In this document: piece by piece, positions 1-11,888 of the stretch | How positions within the stretch are numbered: position 1 is the stretch's first letter | Layout of the letters: every line of letters begins with the position of its first letter | From: Conoideocrella luteorostrata | Taxonomy: Eukaryota > Ascomycota > Sordariomycetes > Hypocreales > Clavicipitaceae | Assembly: GCA_032433595.1 (NCBI GenBank) | Contig: JASWJB010000176.1 | Span: 26,341-90,340 of the forward strand | Length of the DNA stretch: 64,000 bases | Direction: 5' to 3' | Made by a program: the position numbers and the translations under genes | The notes under the pieces: generated by a model | The model's database searches: none | What the model saw: the letters and a program-made list of their open reading frames with translations, nothing else | Told to the model about the DNA's origin: nothing

Positions 1-1084
1 CAATATTGTAAGCGGAGGCAACCTCTTCCGCAAGTACCTCCTCAACAGATGTCAGGAGGAATTCGAGCGTGGCTGGTCCACCAATCTGCCTCAACCTAAG
101 GAGGAGGAAGGCGGCGAGGACGGCAGCAAGAAGGCAGCTATGCTGACTGACGAGTACTATGCTGCCGAAGCCGCCAAGCGACGTGGTCTCGGTCTCGTGC
201 AGTTCATTGGTGAACTGTACAAGCTCGGCATGTTGACTGAGCGTATTATGCATGAATGTGTCCACAAGCTCGTGGACTACAAGGGTGTTCCCGATGAGGC
301 TGAAATCGAGTCTCTCAGCAAGTTATTGCGCACCATTGGTGCCAACCTGGATGCTACAGAGAAGGGCCGTCCCATGATGGATGCCTACTTCCAGCGCATC
401 CAGAGTATGGCCGATCTTCCAGAGTTGCAGAGCAGACTAAAGTTCATGCTTATGGATGTTATTGACCTCCGAAAGGCAAACTGGATATCTAAGGATTCCA
501 ACAAAGGTCCCAAGACGCTTGAAGAAATTCGTGTAGAGACCGAAGCTGCCGCCGCCGCCAAGGCTCAAGAATCTGCTCGAAGCAACACACGCGGTGGTCC
601 CGGCAATCGCCCTGCCATGGGTCGTGGTGATGCCCGCAACTTCTCTGGCGGTTATGCCCAGCAGACAAGCAATCAGGTCGGTATGGACGACCTTCGCCGT
701 CTCAAGGGTTCTGCCAGCAGAACCTCGAGCCAGAACGTCATGCTTGGTCCCACGTCGATGTTCTCGTCTCGTAGCAACAGCGGTAGACGTCTCGGACCAG
801 GAGGCTCTTTGGGTCGCCCCGGCGAGGAATCAGGAGCGTCTTCCCGTACAGGAACTCCACCCAATCGGGACAGCACGTCAAACACGAACGCATTCAGGTA
901 AGAATGTCTTGCGTTTTGTTTCGTCCTCTCCAACAATCACCAATGCATTAAATATGCTAATATGTGTGAAATCAGCTTGCTGGCAAATATGGAAACCGAA
1001 CATCCCGCCTCGCCTCCATCTGCTGGACCCTCTCCCTCTCTGGCAAAGGTTGTCCCTGACAGCGGCAAGAAAGAGAGCGAGTAG
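1..1084 (+). CDS. Translation initiation factor eIF4G, C-terminal part (5' end outside window)
   Basis: This is the 3' end of an eIF4G gene, the scaffold of the cytoplasmic eIF4F cap-binding complex that binds eIF4A and eIF4E and recruits mRNA to the 40S subunit. Coding is join(<1..897, 976..1084) with the first full codon at base 2. The visible part begins inside the MIF4G HEAT-repeat domain (segments such as FRKYLLNRCQEEFERGW and RRGLGLVQFIGELYKLGMLT) and runs into a basic, Gly/Arg/Ser-rich tail (RGGPGNRP, SGRRLGPGGSLGRPGEE). The final intron, 898-975, has a GTAAGA donor and a TCAG acceptor. Joining it removes an immediate TAA and adds a 36-residue ending whose last residues are KKESE. The gene is cut only by the window edge and shows no sign of decay. 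The family call is strong. The exact last exon rests on splice signals and open frame only. Confidence 0.9.
898..975 (+). other. Last intron of the eIF4G gene
   Basis: A GTAAGA donor at 898 and a TCAG acceptor ending at 975 give 78 nt. Without splicing the frame stops at 899-901. With splicing it runs to TAG at 1082-1084. Confidence 0.8.
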
Positions 1085-2492
1085 AAGGCTAATAATCTCA
1101 TGGTTTTCGGTGTCTTGCATTTCAGGTGATAGACTTGGCGGATTCTGTTTCCTTGCATTTACAGGCTTCTCGTTTTCTCTATGCGCCCTGACATATTTGA
1201 GAGACGTATCAAAAGTTACGCACGCATTTCTTTATTGATCCCATGATACCTCACAATAGACTACTTGAGATCAGACAGGGGCAGGCTCTCGCCGCAGATG
1301 GAGGAGTAGAGAGCAATTTTGCGTCATAAGCATTACTTATTATTATTGTCTTTTTTTTCTTCGGATGTCGGAATATTTCACCCCAGTCATCCTTTTACAA
1401 CCTGTCCCTCGGGTTTGTTCCAATAGCTTTTAATTCTTTTCGAGGGACGCGAGTATCACGCCTGTTATACCAGCTGAGCTTATGATGCTATGGATGAATA
1501 TCGTCATGAAGCTGCTGATGGAAAAGCATTGAGCATGGAAGTAACGAGGATTGAGGTTGCGAATGCAAAAATAGTGGTTGTGTTTTTCATCAGTCGATAT
1601 GCCATGGTAGTTGAACAACCCGGGGCTGGCTTTGGAGAATTTTGGCATCCAATGGGCTCAAGGAGCGCCACATCAAACGATCCGTCCACAAGAGCAACGT
1701 CGAGCTATGTCCTCGAAAAGCGTGGTACTCCTGCGTTTAGTCGAATGCTTGATTAGCTGAGAAGAGTTCAGGACGAATGACTGGTCGCCACCACTTTGTC
1801 TTCGTCTCGGTTGCATTACACAATGCTGTAACTCGCTTGCTGAAGCTGGCCTTTGACCCACGCTATTTTGTCGGGCATTATTATGGGTTTGTGCTGTTTT
1901 TATTGTACATCATCTAATTTATTGGAGCAATGGGGACTGATTCGATCAGTTGACGGAATAAACACTTGTTCATTAAAACTTGCCATATTTGAATAATGAC
2001 CCGTGATTCAGACTTTGGTGTACTGTGTGGTGTTATGATACATCAAGCAAAGGGTTGAATGAGTGATCCATTTAGCTAAATACGGTGGTGACGTGAGATC
2101 AATGTCAACCAAATCGTGCATGCTTCTTAAATACTACCAACCATGTCCTACCACGTCACCGTGATGATTTGTCGAAAAACAGTTATATATCCAAAATCCA
2201 CTACCCAGTGTATTGATGCAAGATAGTGCTACAGTATTGATCCTATATACCTACTGTTGCCCCGCCCCATTCTGCCTTCATCTCAAAGAATCGTAACACC
2301 GGACACCCAGTTGCTCAGTCCCAGTTATCGCTCAATGTGGACCTCTGGCATACACAAACGCATTCCAAACTCATCACCTAAACAAACAAAAACACGTTGG
2401 ATTCCATCCAATATCTTCATGATACATTCAAATGCAAATATACTCGCGTCCATATTCCGTCCTCCAGCTCCCAAAGCTCTTGATTGCCCTAT
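1085..2492. other. Intergenic region between convergent eIF4G and POL1
   Basis: This holds the 3' flanks of two convergent genes. I see only short chance ORFs, with no recognisable protein, RNA gene or repeat. The stretch 1990-2240 is AT-rich. Confidence 0.6.
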
Positions 2493-5400
2493 TTATGCTG
2501 CAACAAACAACTTGTTGAATCCGAGCTTGGCAAACAAGGTGTCCATGGCTACCCATTGTCGGCCACACTTCTCTAGATATCTGTCAACGACACCTTTCAC
2601 AGTACCGAATCTGACACGATTGTGTTCTGCGAGTGCCAAGATCGTGTCACGGTCTTGCCGCGAAAGGGTTGAGTTGTTTGCGTCGCTAGCTTTAGCACGA
2701 GCTCTTTCCACATCCCACAAGCTGGCAAAGTACACCAATTGGTTGTATATGGCCTTCTCTGTGTACTCGTACCGCATTCGTCCGAGGCAATCGTGAGCCA
2801 GTCCCTTGGGCCCAAGGCAGCGGGTGCCATACACGCTCATTTGACGGGTTTTATTGCCACACTGTGAGTCGTCGCAAATCAGCCACCCCTCATAGTACTT
2901 CGAAGTTTGCTGACGAACGGCGTGTTCCACCTGAGCAACAATGCAAAGAGTAGGAATTATAGCTCCACATCCGCCACAGAGCAGACCAGCCGCTGACACT
3001 CTTTCAGGGGCTGTAGCTAGACCTTCGAAGGCAGAGGCAAACTTGCACTTGCGACACCGTATGAGTAATCTCGCACAATCACCAAACCGCACCTCATCAG
3101 GGATTTGTGATTCCAGAGGGTGAATCTCAATATCATCGCTCGAGTTATTTTGTTGTGTCTGATGGGAGCTGTAATGGCGGATATCGAGGCCAAGTTGCTC
3201 TGCGAGTTGCGATGTGGAAGTGCCTATGATGTTGGCACAAAGTCGCTCTACGGGGGGGAAGATTTGCTTTCCAAGATACCACTCGACATCTGGGACAAGT
3301 GAATTGTCTGTCTTGAGGTCTGCCGGAGCATAGGCACGCTTAGGTGCAGGCTCAGAACTCTTTCCATCGCCAGTAATAATGTACGATATTACGTCTCCTT
3401 TGCGAACGGTTCTGCCTCGCGCAATATCTCGCAGAGCGACCTGCACCTGTGGCATGGAGTCGGCGTTGGGGTATTCTTTAGGGCCTTTACCGAGCTGCGT
3501 GTAAATGATGTACTTTGTGACGGGGATGCTTTGCTCTCGCATCTTGCTAGCAATGTCACGGAGGTATTCGTGAATGCGTGCGATAGCAACCTCAGCTTCG
3601 TCACCAGAGAGAATTTCGTCCAAGAGGTGCTTAGATATCTCCTTGGAGAGCGCGCAATACTCTCGTCGTCTCATATCCAGGCCTTTGACTTCCATTTGTT
3701 CCACAAACTTACCGTCCTTTTCGATGAGGTTGATTGCAGCATATTTTTTCTTTGCTTGGAGTAGAATTCGGCGGAACACATTGTCGATATCTATTTCAAG
3801 CAGCCTATACTGATCATTGACGGCCTTTTTGAACTCATTACCGACTCTGAACGCATCTGCCACGGAATCCACATTGGCATTGATCATGACGGAGTCAGTA
3901 TCACCATATATAACCTGCAGGGATTTGCTTTCTGCGAGCTCTTTTGTGCTTCGCAGAATTTCACGGCCTTTAAAAGTAGTCAGGACAGCCAGCGGCCGAG
4001 CATAAAACCTAGACTTGGTATAACCCAAGCATCCATACATAGAATTTGCCGTCAGCTTCAAAGCCAGCTGCTTGATATCCCAGGTGGCGAGTTGCTCGGA
4101 AGTGGCGCTTTTGTCTTTCATAAGCGCCTTGACTTGGCGACGGCGCCCAACCAGAGTAGCAATAAGTCTAGGCAGAACGCCTAGTTCCTGATCCGTAGGC
4201 ACCTCAGGAACGTCATCTTCATCTTCGGTCTAGTTTCCCATGTTAGTCAGGGAATGGATATTTACAGGCGTTTCAACCGGGATGTACTAACAGATGCTGT
4301 TCTGTCAACAGTAGTAAAGCAAATGTTAAATTCCTGAATGATGGACGGATACAGTGAGTTGAAGTCCATCACTAGAACAAACTTGTCGTATAGACCCTTG
4401 TCGGGCTCAAATACGAGACCACCCTTGTACTTGTCTTTCTTTTTCCCTTCGCCGCTGCCCTCTTCCTGATTTTCTTCTTCCATCTTTTGGCGACCTCGAA
4501 AGGTCCGCTTGTCCGGGCAGATGTATTTGTTGCGGTGAAATTCATGAAGTAGAATGTACTCATTCCGCTCGGCTCGGGTACCAGTCAGAGTTCGAGCCCA
4601 GGAGTTGCCAGCAAGGTTGGTTAGAACTTTGGTTAAGGGCAGCAGTTGCACAATTAATGCTAACGCAGCGATGAAGTGCGTATCTGCTTCCATATGGGTG
4701 ATATAATCCATGAGACCTTGCTTTTCTTTGGCCCAACTGTTCAGAGCCACCTCGTTATCGACATCTCGACGACGATTGTCACCCGACAGGTATAGGCTGC
4801 ACATTTCAGTCAAGCTCCATGTTTGACACTTGTACATGGCCGACTTTCCGGCATCATTGGCAAGATCACAAAGCAACCTGCCGGCAATGACTTGACGTTC
4901 AGCAAAGACGTTGCCGCCCGCTTTACCCATGGAAGCAGGCCATTGGGTTCGACGCAAACGGCCTAGTCTGGACCATTGGTGAATCTTCTTTTCGTGAAGT
5001 CGGCTTAAAAGCACGCTGTAGTCCACCCCCTCCAGCTGATGTCCAAGGATAACGTCAGGATCAGCTACATCAACCTGGGCCAAGAAGAAAGTCAAAATGT
5101 CAGCTTCTGCTTTCTTCAAGACAATCACCCCTCTATTTCGCTTCTTAGCTAATTGATCAAAGCCCATAGGAAAGCCCTGCCCATGAGGACGAATAACGGT
5201 AAACGTTCTACAAGGAAGCTTTTCAGCTGGGGTTGTGTCACTAAGCAACACTTTGTCGTAAATCCTAGCGCTTATAGCAAGAATTTCTTGTTTGTTCTCT
5301 TTGGCGTTGAAGGCTGTTCTCAGTGAAACACTCATAAGGGTTAGAGGAGGTGCATCGAGATTATCAGCCTCTTTGATTGTCGACACCATGTTAGGGTGCT

Positions 5401-7159
5401 CGGCCAACACTTCGAGCTTACAATGCGACGCGTTTTTGATGGCACCGAAATCTGCATCTTGAATCTTGAGCCAGCAAGGGCCCATGATGTTTTTCCACAA
5501 AACAAACTGCTCAAATAGGGCAGTATTGGCGCCAAAGACATGGGCAAAGGTCTCTCCCGTCGTGCTGACATCAATTTGTGGCTCTAAAATAGGTTAATAT
5601 ATATATACAATTTTTCATGTCGGTTAAATAGTGATTCACGTTGGGCCAACACTTACTCGTATAAGGATATAGTAGTTTCATATATTGCGCTTCTTTCGGG
5701 ACGTCCGACAATTCAAAGGCATACTTGCGGCTGCAAGCCTTGATCTTGTGCATGTCGACCTTCATCTTCGTCATCATTTCGTCGACTTCCTCGTAGACAT
5801 CCATCATCTCAACAGTCTCATCAGTTGACTCGCCATCTCGCACGCGTTGTGGGCGGGGCAGGAAGAATAGTTTTCTCAAAATATTGTCGACCTTGATAAA
5901 ACAACTAACGTAGACGTTGGTTTTCTTGTTTAGAACTTTGCCGAACAGACAAAGACTGCCATTGATCTCGGTGTAATCCGTCCAGAAGAAATGGAGACTA
6001 CCATCGGCCTCGATAGCATCGTTATGATCGATTTTGCCGATGCCACGAGTCTCTGTGGGTTGATTGACGACGTTCAGCTTTTCTGTGACATTGCTCCAAG
6101 ATGCTGAGTCGACAGAGTTCTGGGCAACTTGTTTTAAGGGTGATGAGCTAGCTGGTGAAGGGTAGGGATCCTGTTTTAAAAGCTTTTTAACCGGACGAGA
6201 GCCGGCCATATTCACACTAGGTGAATTGACAGCACCTGTATGAGCAACTTCCATCATGTCACTGTCTTCGTCGTCCTCAGGATCCTGTTTAATCTGAGCT
6301 TTTCGCTCTGCTTTTCGGGCGGCAGGCGATGATGGAGGTGGATCACTCATAGGAACTTCTGGAGTTCCCTGCAAATCATCATCCGCAGGGGGTATGAAAC
6401 CATCATCAGATGCGAAGTGGCCGGCAGGTGGTGATGGCAGTCGAGTGTCGATTCGCTTTTGTCTTTTCTGAATGGATTCTGCAGCGGGCGAGAGAGCTCT
6501 CGATTTGCGACGATCGCCGGACCTCTCAACCTTTGAGGGTCGCGGAACAGGCGCAGGAATGTTGTTGTCAACTTCACCCAAGAGATCAGCGAGAAAGTCA
6601 TCGTCCGCCTTGGTCTTGGCAACCTATAACGGGGTATTAGCTGACCGAAAACACTCGGATATGTCATTGAGAGTATATATCTCGTGCCTTGGGTTTAGGT
6701 TGAGCCTTGCCGGCCCCTTTGGTGAAGTATTCACTGATATTGCGATCGTTGGCATCACGCTTCGATTGAGAGTCTTCCCGATTCTTCTTGGCTGCAGGAG
6801 GGGCCATTAGCAAGTAGAACAAAGATGCTATGATCGATGAGTTAGAGGTGAATTATAGACAAACCTGCTTTGCTTGGCCTGCCGCGGACCGGCTGATCCT
6901 CCAGATCGCTATCAGAGTCGTAGTGCCTGACACGGTCCCAGTCTTCCCGGCCATCATCTGCATAGCCTTCTCCATTATCGTCGACTACGAAATCATCCTC
7001 GTTGAGACGGCTCCGGACAATCTTCTTGTACCCATCTTCATCAACCTCGTCGTACAGATCCGATGCATCGTCGACGCGGTAATTTTCAAAGGCCTTCTTG
7101 CCAGACTGGCGCAGGGCTCGTAGCTCGGCGAGCTTGGCCCGATGATTAATCTTGGGCAT
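2493..7159 (-). CDS. POL1: DNA polymerase alpha catalytic subunit
   Basis: Catalytic subunit of the polymerase alpha-primase complex, which extends RNA primers at replication origins and Okazaki fragments in the nucleus. Coding is complement(join(2493..4229, 4292..5583, 5657..6623, 6688..6791, 6865..7159)), 1464 residues, close to the 1468 of yeast Pol1. The N-terminus carries the family's RAKLAELRALRQSGKK segment. A charged linker follows, then an exonuclease-like domain and the family-B polymerase motifs: motif A DFNSLYPSII (about residue 862), motif B KLTANSMYGCLGY (about 944) and motif C YGDTDS (about 994-999). The C-terminus has two cysteine modules, beginning CRKC and CDDSQC, as expected for the zinc/iron-sulfur region that binds the B subunit. 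An in-frame ATG at 7183 would add eight residues; I chose 7159 because the conserved N-terminus starts there. Intron 2 appears to use a GC donor. Three WCGCGW motifs lie upstream. Confidence 0.95.
6624..6687 (-). other. GC-AG intron in POL1
   Basis: On the minus strand the exon ends CCC AAG at 6688. The next bases are GCACGAG, and no GT occurs before the in-frame TGA. The acceptor TTATAG ends at 6624 with a CTAAT branch-like site just upstream. Splicing restores the frame into KTKADDDFLADLLGEVD, which is conserved in fungal Pol1. Confidence 0.75.
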
Positions 7160-7360
7160 GGCGGGCTGGCAGTAAAAAGACAACGACGATGGCTATCATT
7201 AAAACAGAGTCGAGCTTGCACATTTGAAGACGTAGGATTGTCTGGTAAAGTGCTGTGGCAGTATACACGGGTGGAAATGGTGTGAACAAGTCGCTGGCTC
7301 GAAGTATTAGCCGGCGTCTGGCAACCACTTCAAGGAACCCACCCATGCAAATGTCTTGAG

Positions 7361-7396
7361 TCGCGTCTTGGACCGCGTCACGAGCACGCGACGCGA
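7361..7396. promoter_or_regulatory. Cluster of WCGCGW cell-cycle-box-like motifs upstream of POL1
   Basis: TCGCGT at 7361-7366 and two overlapping ACGCGA copies at 7386-7391 and 7391-7396 lie 202-237 bp before the POL1 start. WCGCGW is the core recognised by fungal MBF-type (Swi6/Mbp1) factors that drive G1/S genes. Function here is inferred from motif and position. Confidence 0.45.
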
Positions 7397-7412
7397 CTTA
7401 ATTGAAAGCACT

Positions 7413-7450
7413 TACTCCGTAGTTACCCCGTGCCCCGTAGTTACTCCGTA
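7413..7450. repeat. Two TACTCCGTA motifs, members of a dispersed palindromic family
   Basis: TACTCCGTA occurs at 7413-7421 and 7442-7450, with degenerate copies (ACCCCGT, GCCCCGTAG) between. The same 9-mer or its complement recurs in many intergenic regions of this window. Confidence 0.6.
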
Positions 7451-7640
7451 CACTGCGGTGGTATGACTAACTAACTCAAGCAAGTCCTCTAACAGCGGCG
7501 GCCCCCCACATGTGCCACCGCGATTGGCGCCCCCACGAGCCTAGACGATCCACCATCACTTGCATAATTAATTCTCATGCTTTTGCGGAGTTCTCCGTAG
7601 CGACACTCAGTATTGGCATACCGAGACCTCTGTGCTTTCA

Positions 7641-7895
7641 ATGGAAACGCTTCCTGTGGAAGCAATTGCCATTATTTTCCAAAGTCTTCCTGAATTTTCC
7701 GCTTTGTTTTCGTTTATGACGACCTGCACCCGTATGCGGCAGATATATCGGGAGTATAGTAAGGAGACGGACCGCTGTTCCCGCTCTTCGCACGCAACGC
7801 GGCATCCCGCCTCGAGTATAGCGCACAGTATGAATGAATACCAGACTCGGATAGGTAGATGTAGACTTGATGTGCACTGGGGCTCGCAACGATGA
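7641..7895 (+). pseudogene. F-box gene relic or 5' fragment
   Basis: From the ATG at 7641 the frame encodes METLPVEAIAIIFQSLPEF and then a stretch including MTTCTRMRQIYREYSK. Its LP-x(2)-I-x(2)-I-F pattern and spacing match an F-box (Skp1-binding) N-terminus. F-box proteins are substrate receptors of SCF ubiquitin ligases. After YSK the frame loses resemblance and stops at 7895. A possible donor GTAAGG sits at that point, but I could not find a convincing second exon in the next kilobase, which is AT-rich with many stops. Either the 3' part has decayed or the gene has an exon structure I could not resolve. It is divergent from POL1. The F-box-like segment is visible; the functional status is inferred. 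Confidence 0.45.
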
Positions 7896-10800
7896 AATAA
7901 GTCGGTCTTGTCGGTACAATCTGTTGCTATAAGAGTGAAATAAAGCTTAGCTGGCGCTTCCACTGCAACATGGCATTGAATTATCTTAAAAACTTATTTT
8001 CATGCAACTCTGATAATGATGATGAACATGCATGCTCACCGTCTGTAATCGGAATTGTGGGTGTTCCATAGCTAAGACCCTGTAAAAATGCAATTTGTAG
8101 CCCTTTCGCACGTCAAACTGCTATTGGTCATATTGCATTTTAATGATTTACGCCATGCTGCAGCTGTCCATCCTTCTGCTGATCATGTTGGTCCTACTGC
8201 CGCCGGTAATATGCTATTGGAAATAGAACATTGAGTGATACTCCTGTTGACTGGGAAGTTTGTTCTAGTACCCATCACTTGCATGTTTAATAAAGAGAGC
8301 TCAGTTTAATGTTATAGTAATGACATTAGCCTGTTACCCGAGTAATCGCTGAAAGTTAGAACTTATCTCTCTATGGTTGAAATGTATAGAAATATTGCTG
8401 TTTTTACTATTACTCTGCGTCTTATCTTATATGAAAGATCAATGAAGCAAGGGAATCATAGTACCTGAATGTTGAATAGATGGCTGCCTCTCTCCTTGTG
8501 TTCTTCCTCTCTAAACCAGATTCATAAACTCAGTAGGTCTAGAGTCCGCTTATGTCTACATTATTTACCACCATTGTGCAGCCGAAGCGAATCCTCATAG
8601 ACATTGGCCTTTTTCGAGCTATGGATGCTATATAATCCCCAGGTCATGTTGAATCTCGACCCACATAAGTTTTAATTTGTCCCGTTTCACCTTACCCCCT
8701 ACCCAATCCCATAAGCCAAAAAGTGTAGCTGGTCGTAGTGTCATCTTGCCCCACTGAGTGGTGACTCGCTGACGCAATTAATGAGAGTCATTCCTTGCCA
8801 AATATAATATAGGATTATAGCTTGCCCAACGTCAACGAGCGGATGAATTGGGTTCTTAAAGCATGGCCTCATGTCATTGTCATGACCATCACTTAAAAGC
8901 AGAGCAATAGCTTTACAACACAGTCCTAAAACACAACTTCAAAGACATACGGGCCTGCAGTGTCGAATCTGCTTGGAGAATCTTGATGGGGCTTAAATAT
9001 CAAAGTGACCCAGGTGATGGCATCGGCAACTCGGGCTATCCAGAACATGGTTTTGACGAACAAGAGAACTAAAAGCTGATCTATGCGATACGAGAGATAT
9101 GTCAGCATGGTTCGCTAACATAATTGACAAACACACTGCCGTCATGCGTATATGTGTTAGATGTGAGTATCCTCTTCTTGAAGAAACAAACTGCGGTGAG
9201 CTAGGCGATAATGTTGGCGGTAAAACGTGTACAATTGAAGGGACCATTATGCACGAGTTGATGTAAGAAAAAATTTCCGAGCGCCAGCTTTTATTATTTC
9301 ACAACCGCCATTTAACTTTACTTAGAAACTTCGATGCTATTGACAATTTTCCGATGGAGCTCCCGTTGTTGACCATGGCCAGGAAGGATATGGTCCTGTC
9401 AACACACGAAAACTCGCTAGCAAGCAGGGACTGAAGATGTGCTTTAACGCTGATAATTATAGATGGATGGCACAAGAGTACTACCAGTCAGTTACTTGTC
9501 AAAAATCGGTTGTGGCCGCTCCTGATAACGCCGACTACCCGAATTGAGGTGGTTAGACTTGCATATTCAGTAAAATACTGGCAAGAGTTAATTTTTGAAC
9601 ATAACTACGTTGAACACAAACGCTATCTTTAGTAGCTAAACGCGCAATGGTCATAGTTGGCCAGGTTTATCTAGTGTTTCTCGATGATTTTCTCTGGGCC
9701 AGAGCTTGCGGTTTCATCTTGGCTAATGTCTCGCTGTAGTGAAGGCTGAGTTGGCATGGGCCGCCGCAAGAGCCAGCGCCAGCGTGAATACTGGCCACCG
9801 CGTGTCAGCTAGGTCTCAATGCGAGTGGACTTCAAAAACTGAGGTGACCAAGTCACCCAGCTGCGCACAGTACCTCAGAAGCACAGAATGGTCGTGATCG
9901 CGTGGGGCCATGAATGGGCTCTAGGAGGAGTGCTCCCAGCCGAAGGGTACGCGACGATGCGATCTCCAATCCCTGTTGCCGTTTAGAGAATCGTCGGTCA
10001 TCACCCGGCCTGCTCGAAGCAGACTCGGAATAGTTAGATGCCTACCCAATGATATATCATCGCAGGGGGGTTGGACGTGAATGCACCAGACCTGGCCACC
10101 TCTCCTCTAGTGTGACGGATTGCATTCAAGAGAAATGGGCCGGAGTTCCCTGGCTTCCCACCAACGGCTGCACATGACAAGGAACATCAATGTAAAACAG
10201 CTGTGTCGTGACTCCCGACACGGCCTGGTGATGGCCGAACCAAGAGAGGACCTACTCCCTGAGGCCCCAGGTTCCTTTGAACTATCATTCTGACATGCTG
10301 AGAAGGTGGTACAGTTGAATATGCCACATCGATGTCACAAAATCGACCGCATTAATAGCTATGCATCTAAACATGCTATCATCAGCAGTACCGACAGTAT
10401 CAGAACCAAGGGACCCGGACTTTTCTTCTAGCGATAAATTCGAATGGTGGTGGGTGACGGGGAGTTATCGCTTGAGTCGTATTAGTTATTGGTTTCCGTA
10501 GTGAAACTGGTGCAAGTGAAGTAAATAAATTGCACCCCGGAGCTTGCTTGCCGCTGTTGCTAACTTCTTGCTGGCTTTCTTGCTTGCCTTCTTCCTTCCT
10601 TCTCACTTCGCTAACTACAGAAGCCGCCCATATTCTTAGAATGCAGGTAACAAACCAACAAAGAAGCAATCCGTTTCCTTTCTTCTATGGCGTATTGACC
10701 TCTGTTGGAATGCCACTTTGGCATGTGCGCTAGGTTACCAGAAGTAGTCAAAATCCTGATCCGTCTCTGCGTTGGAGTGGTCCTAACCACCAGCTAAAAT

Positions 10801-11888
10801 AGTTAGTCGGGTTCTATCTTCCCTTCCAGCCTCTTGAAAATGTGACGATTGTGACGATTGTGGCTCACTGTCATGCTGTGAAAGCACTGGCAGCGCACGG
10901 AGCCAGTTGCTCCAGCCCGTCGACGACCGAGCGGCTTACGGAGTTGCAACACAACACATTCGGTCTGTGGAATTGTTGCGGTAGTTTTCCCGCCCATACG
11001 TCGAGTGAATGGGGTGCAAGTTACCATTGAACTACTCATTATGACTGTTAGACTTCTACTCCCTACTGACATGTACCTCCTGCACGCGGAACTGTTGGCT
11101 ATAATTGCAGTCTCACCAGATCAACGCAGCCTCACCTATTCTTGGTGACGACAGATGCGCCAGATATATGTTTGGTACGGCAGGTGCTACGTGGAGTGCC
11201 GGACATCGAAGACACTACATTACAAATCCCGTAAAGTCGAATCACTCCAGACGGGACGTCTTCTGTGGCAAGCACATGTCATCGACGAAATGGCTAAACT
11301 ACAACGACCTGCCACTTCTCATCCCTCCGCTTGTGCTTGACTTCTCCGTCCTCGTCCTCGTGTCAAAACCTTTCATACGAGGATATCGAAACGTCTCCTG
11401 TGTCTACTAAAGTATAGTACTTACTTCGTCTCTAGATACGTAGGGAGATTGGGAAACAGCAGATGTCGCTGTAACTTGGACATTTTCAGGACGACTCTGT
11501 AAACGAGCTGCTCTCATTCTCACCATACCACCTGCCTCCCCAAAACCCATGTCCGTCATGCGAAGCTGCCTCCTTCCCCCCATCAACACCGCAATCAAGG
11601 TCGTCTTGGAGATGTCCTAGGTGATCCATATTTTAATCCGTTTCCGTAGCTTTTCTTTTTTGTGTCTGCAGCAAGCCATTGTCGTCCCGATCTGCTTTCA
11701 CATTTCTAACCGTATCACCACCACTTTACGTATATTCGTGAACAAGTTCTTCATTCTGCCGCAACGGTCTACCGCGGGACTGTGACGGTCTCACTCTACT
11801 TGTATTGGATTGGCTATCTCCTTTTACCTTGCTCCCCTTCACCGCTTCTTCCCTATTGGTCTTAGTTTTCACGCGACTACTCTTCAGT
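7896..11888. other. Gene-poor region of about 4 kb
   Basis: Between the F-box relic and the next gene I see only short ORFs (the longest about 100 codons) with no recognisable protein. 8000-9650 is AT-rich and full of stops. 9700-10350 is more GC-rich but also has no long frame, so it may be an old decayed gene or element that I cannot name. The last 300 bases are probably promoter and leader of the gene starting at 11889. Confidence 0.5.

Noticed and set aside
594..1238. 214-codon + strand ORF overlapping the eIF4G tail
   Set aside because: It overlaps the eIF4G coding frame out of phase and has no recognisable domain.
8156..8230. Very hydrophobic 23-codon ORF (MLQLSILLLIMLVLLPPVIC...)
   Set aside because: Too short, no context, and in a stop-rich AT-rich stretch; chance is likely.
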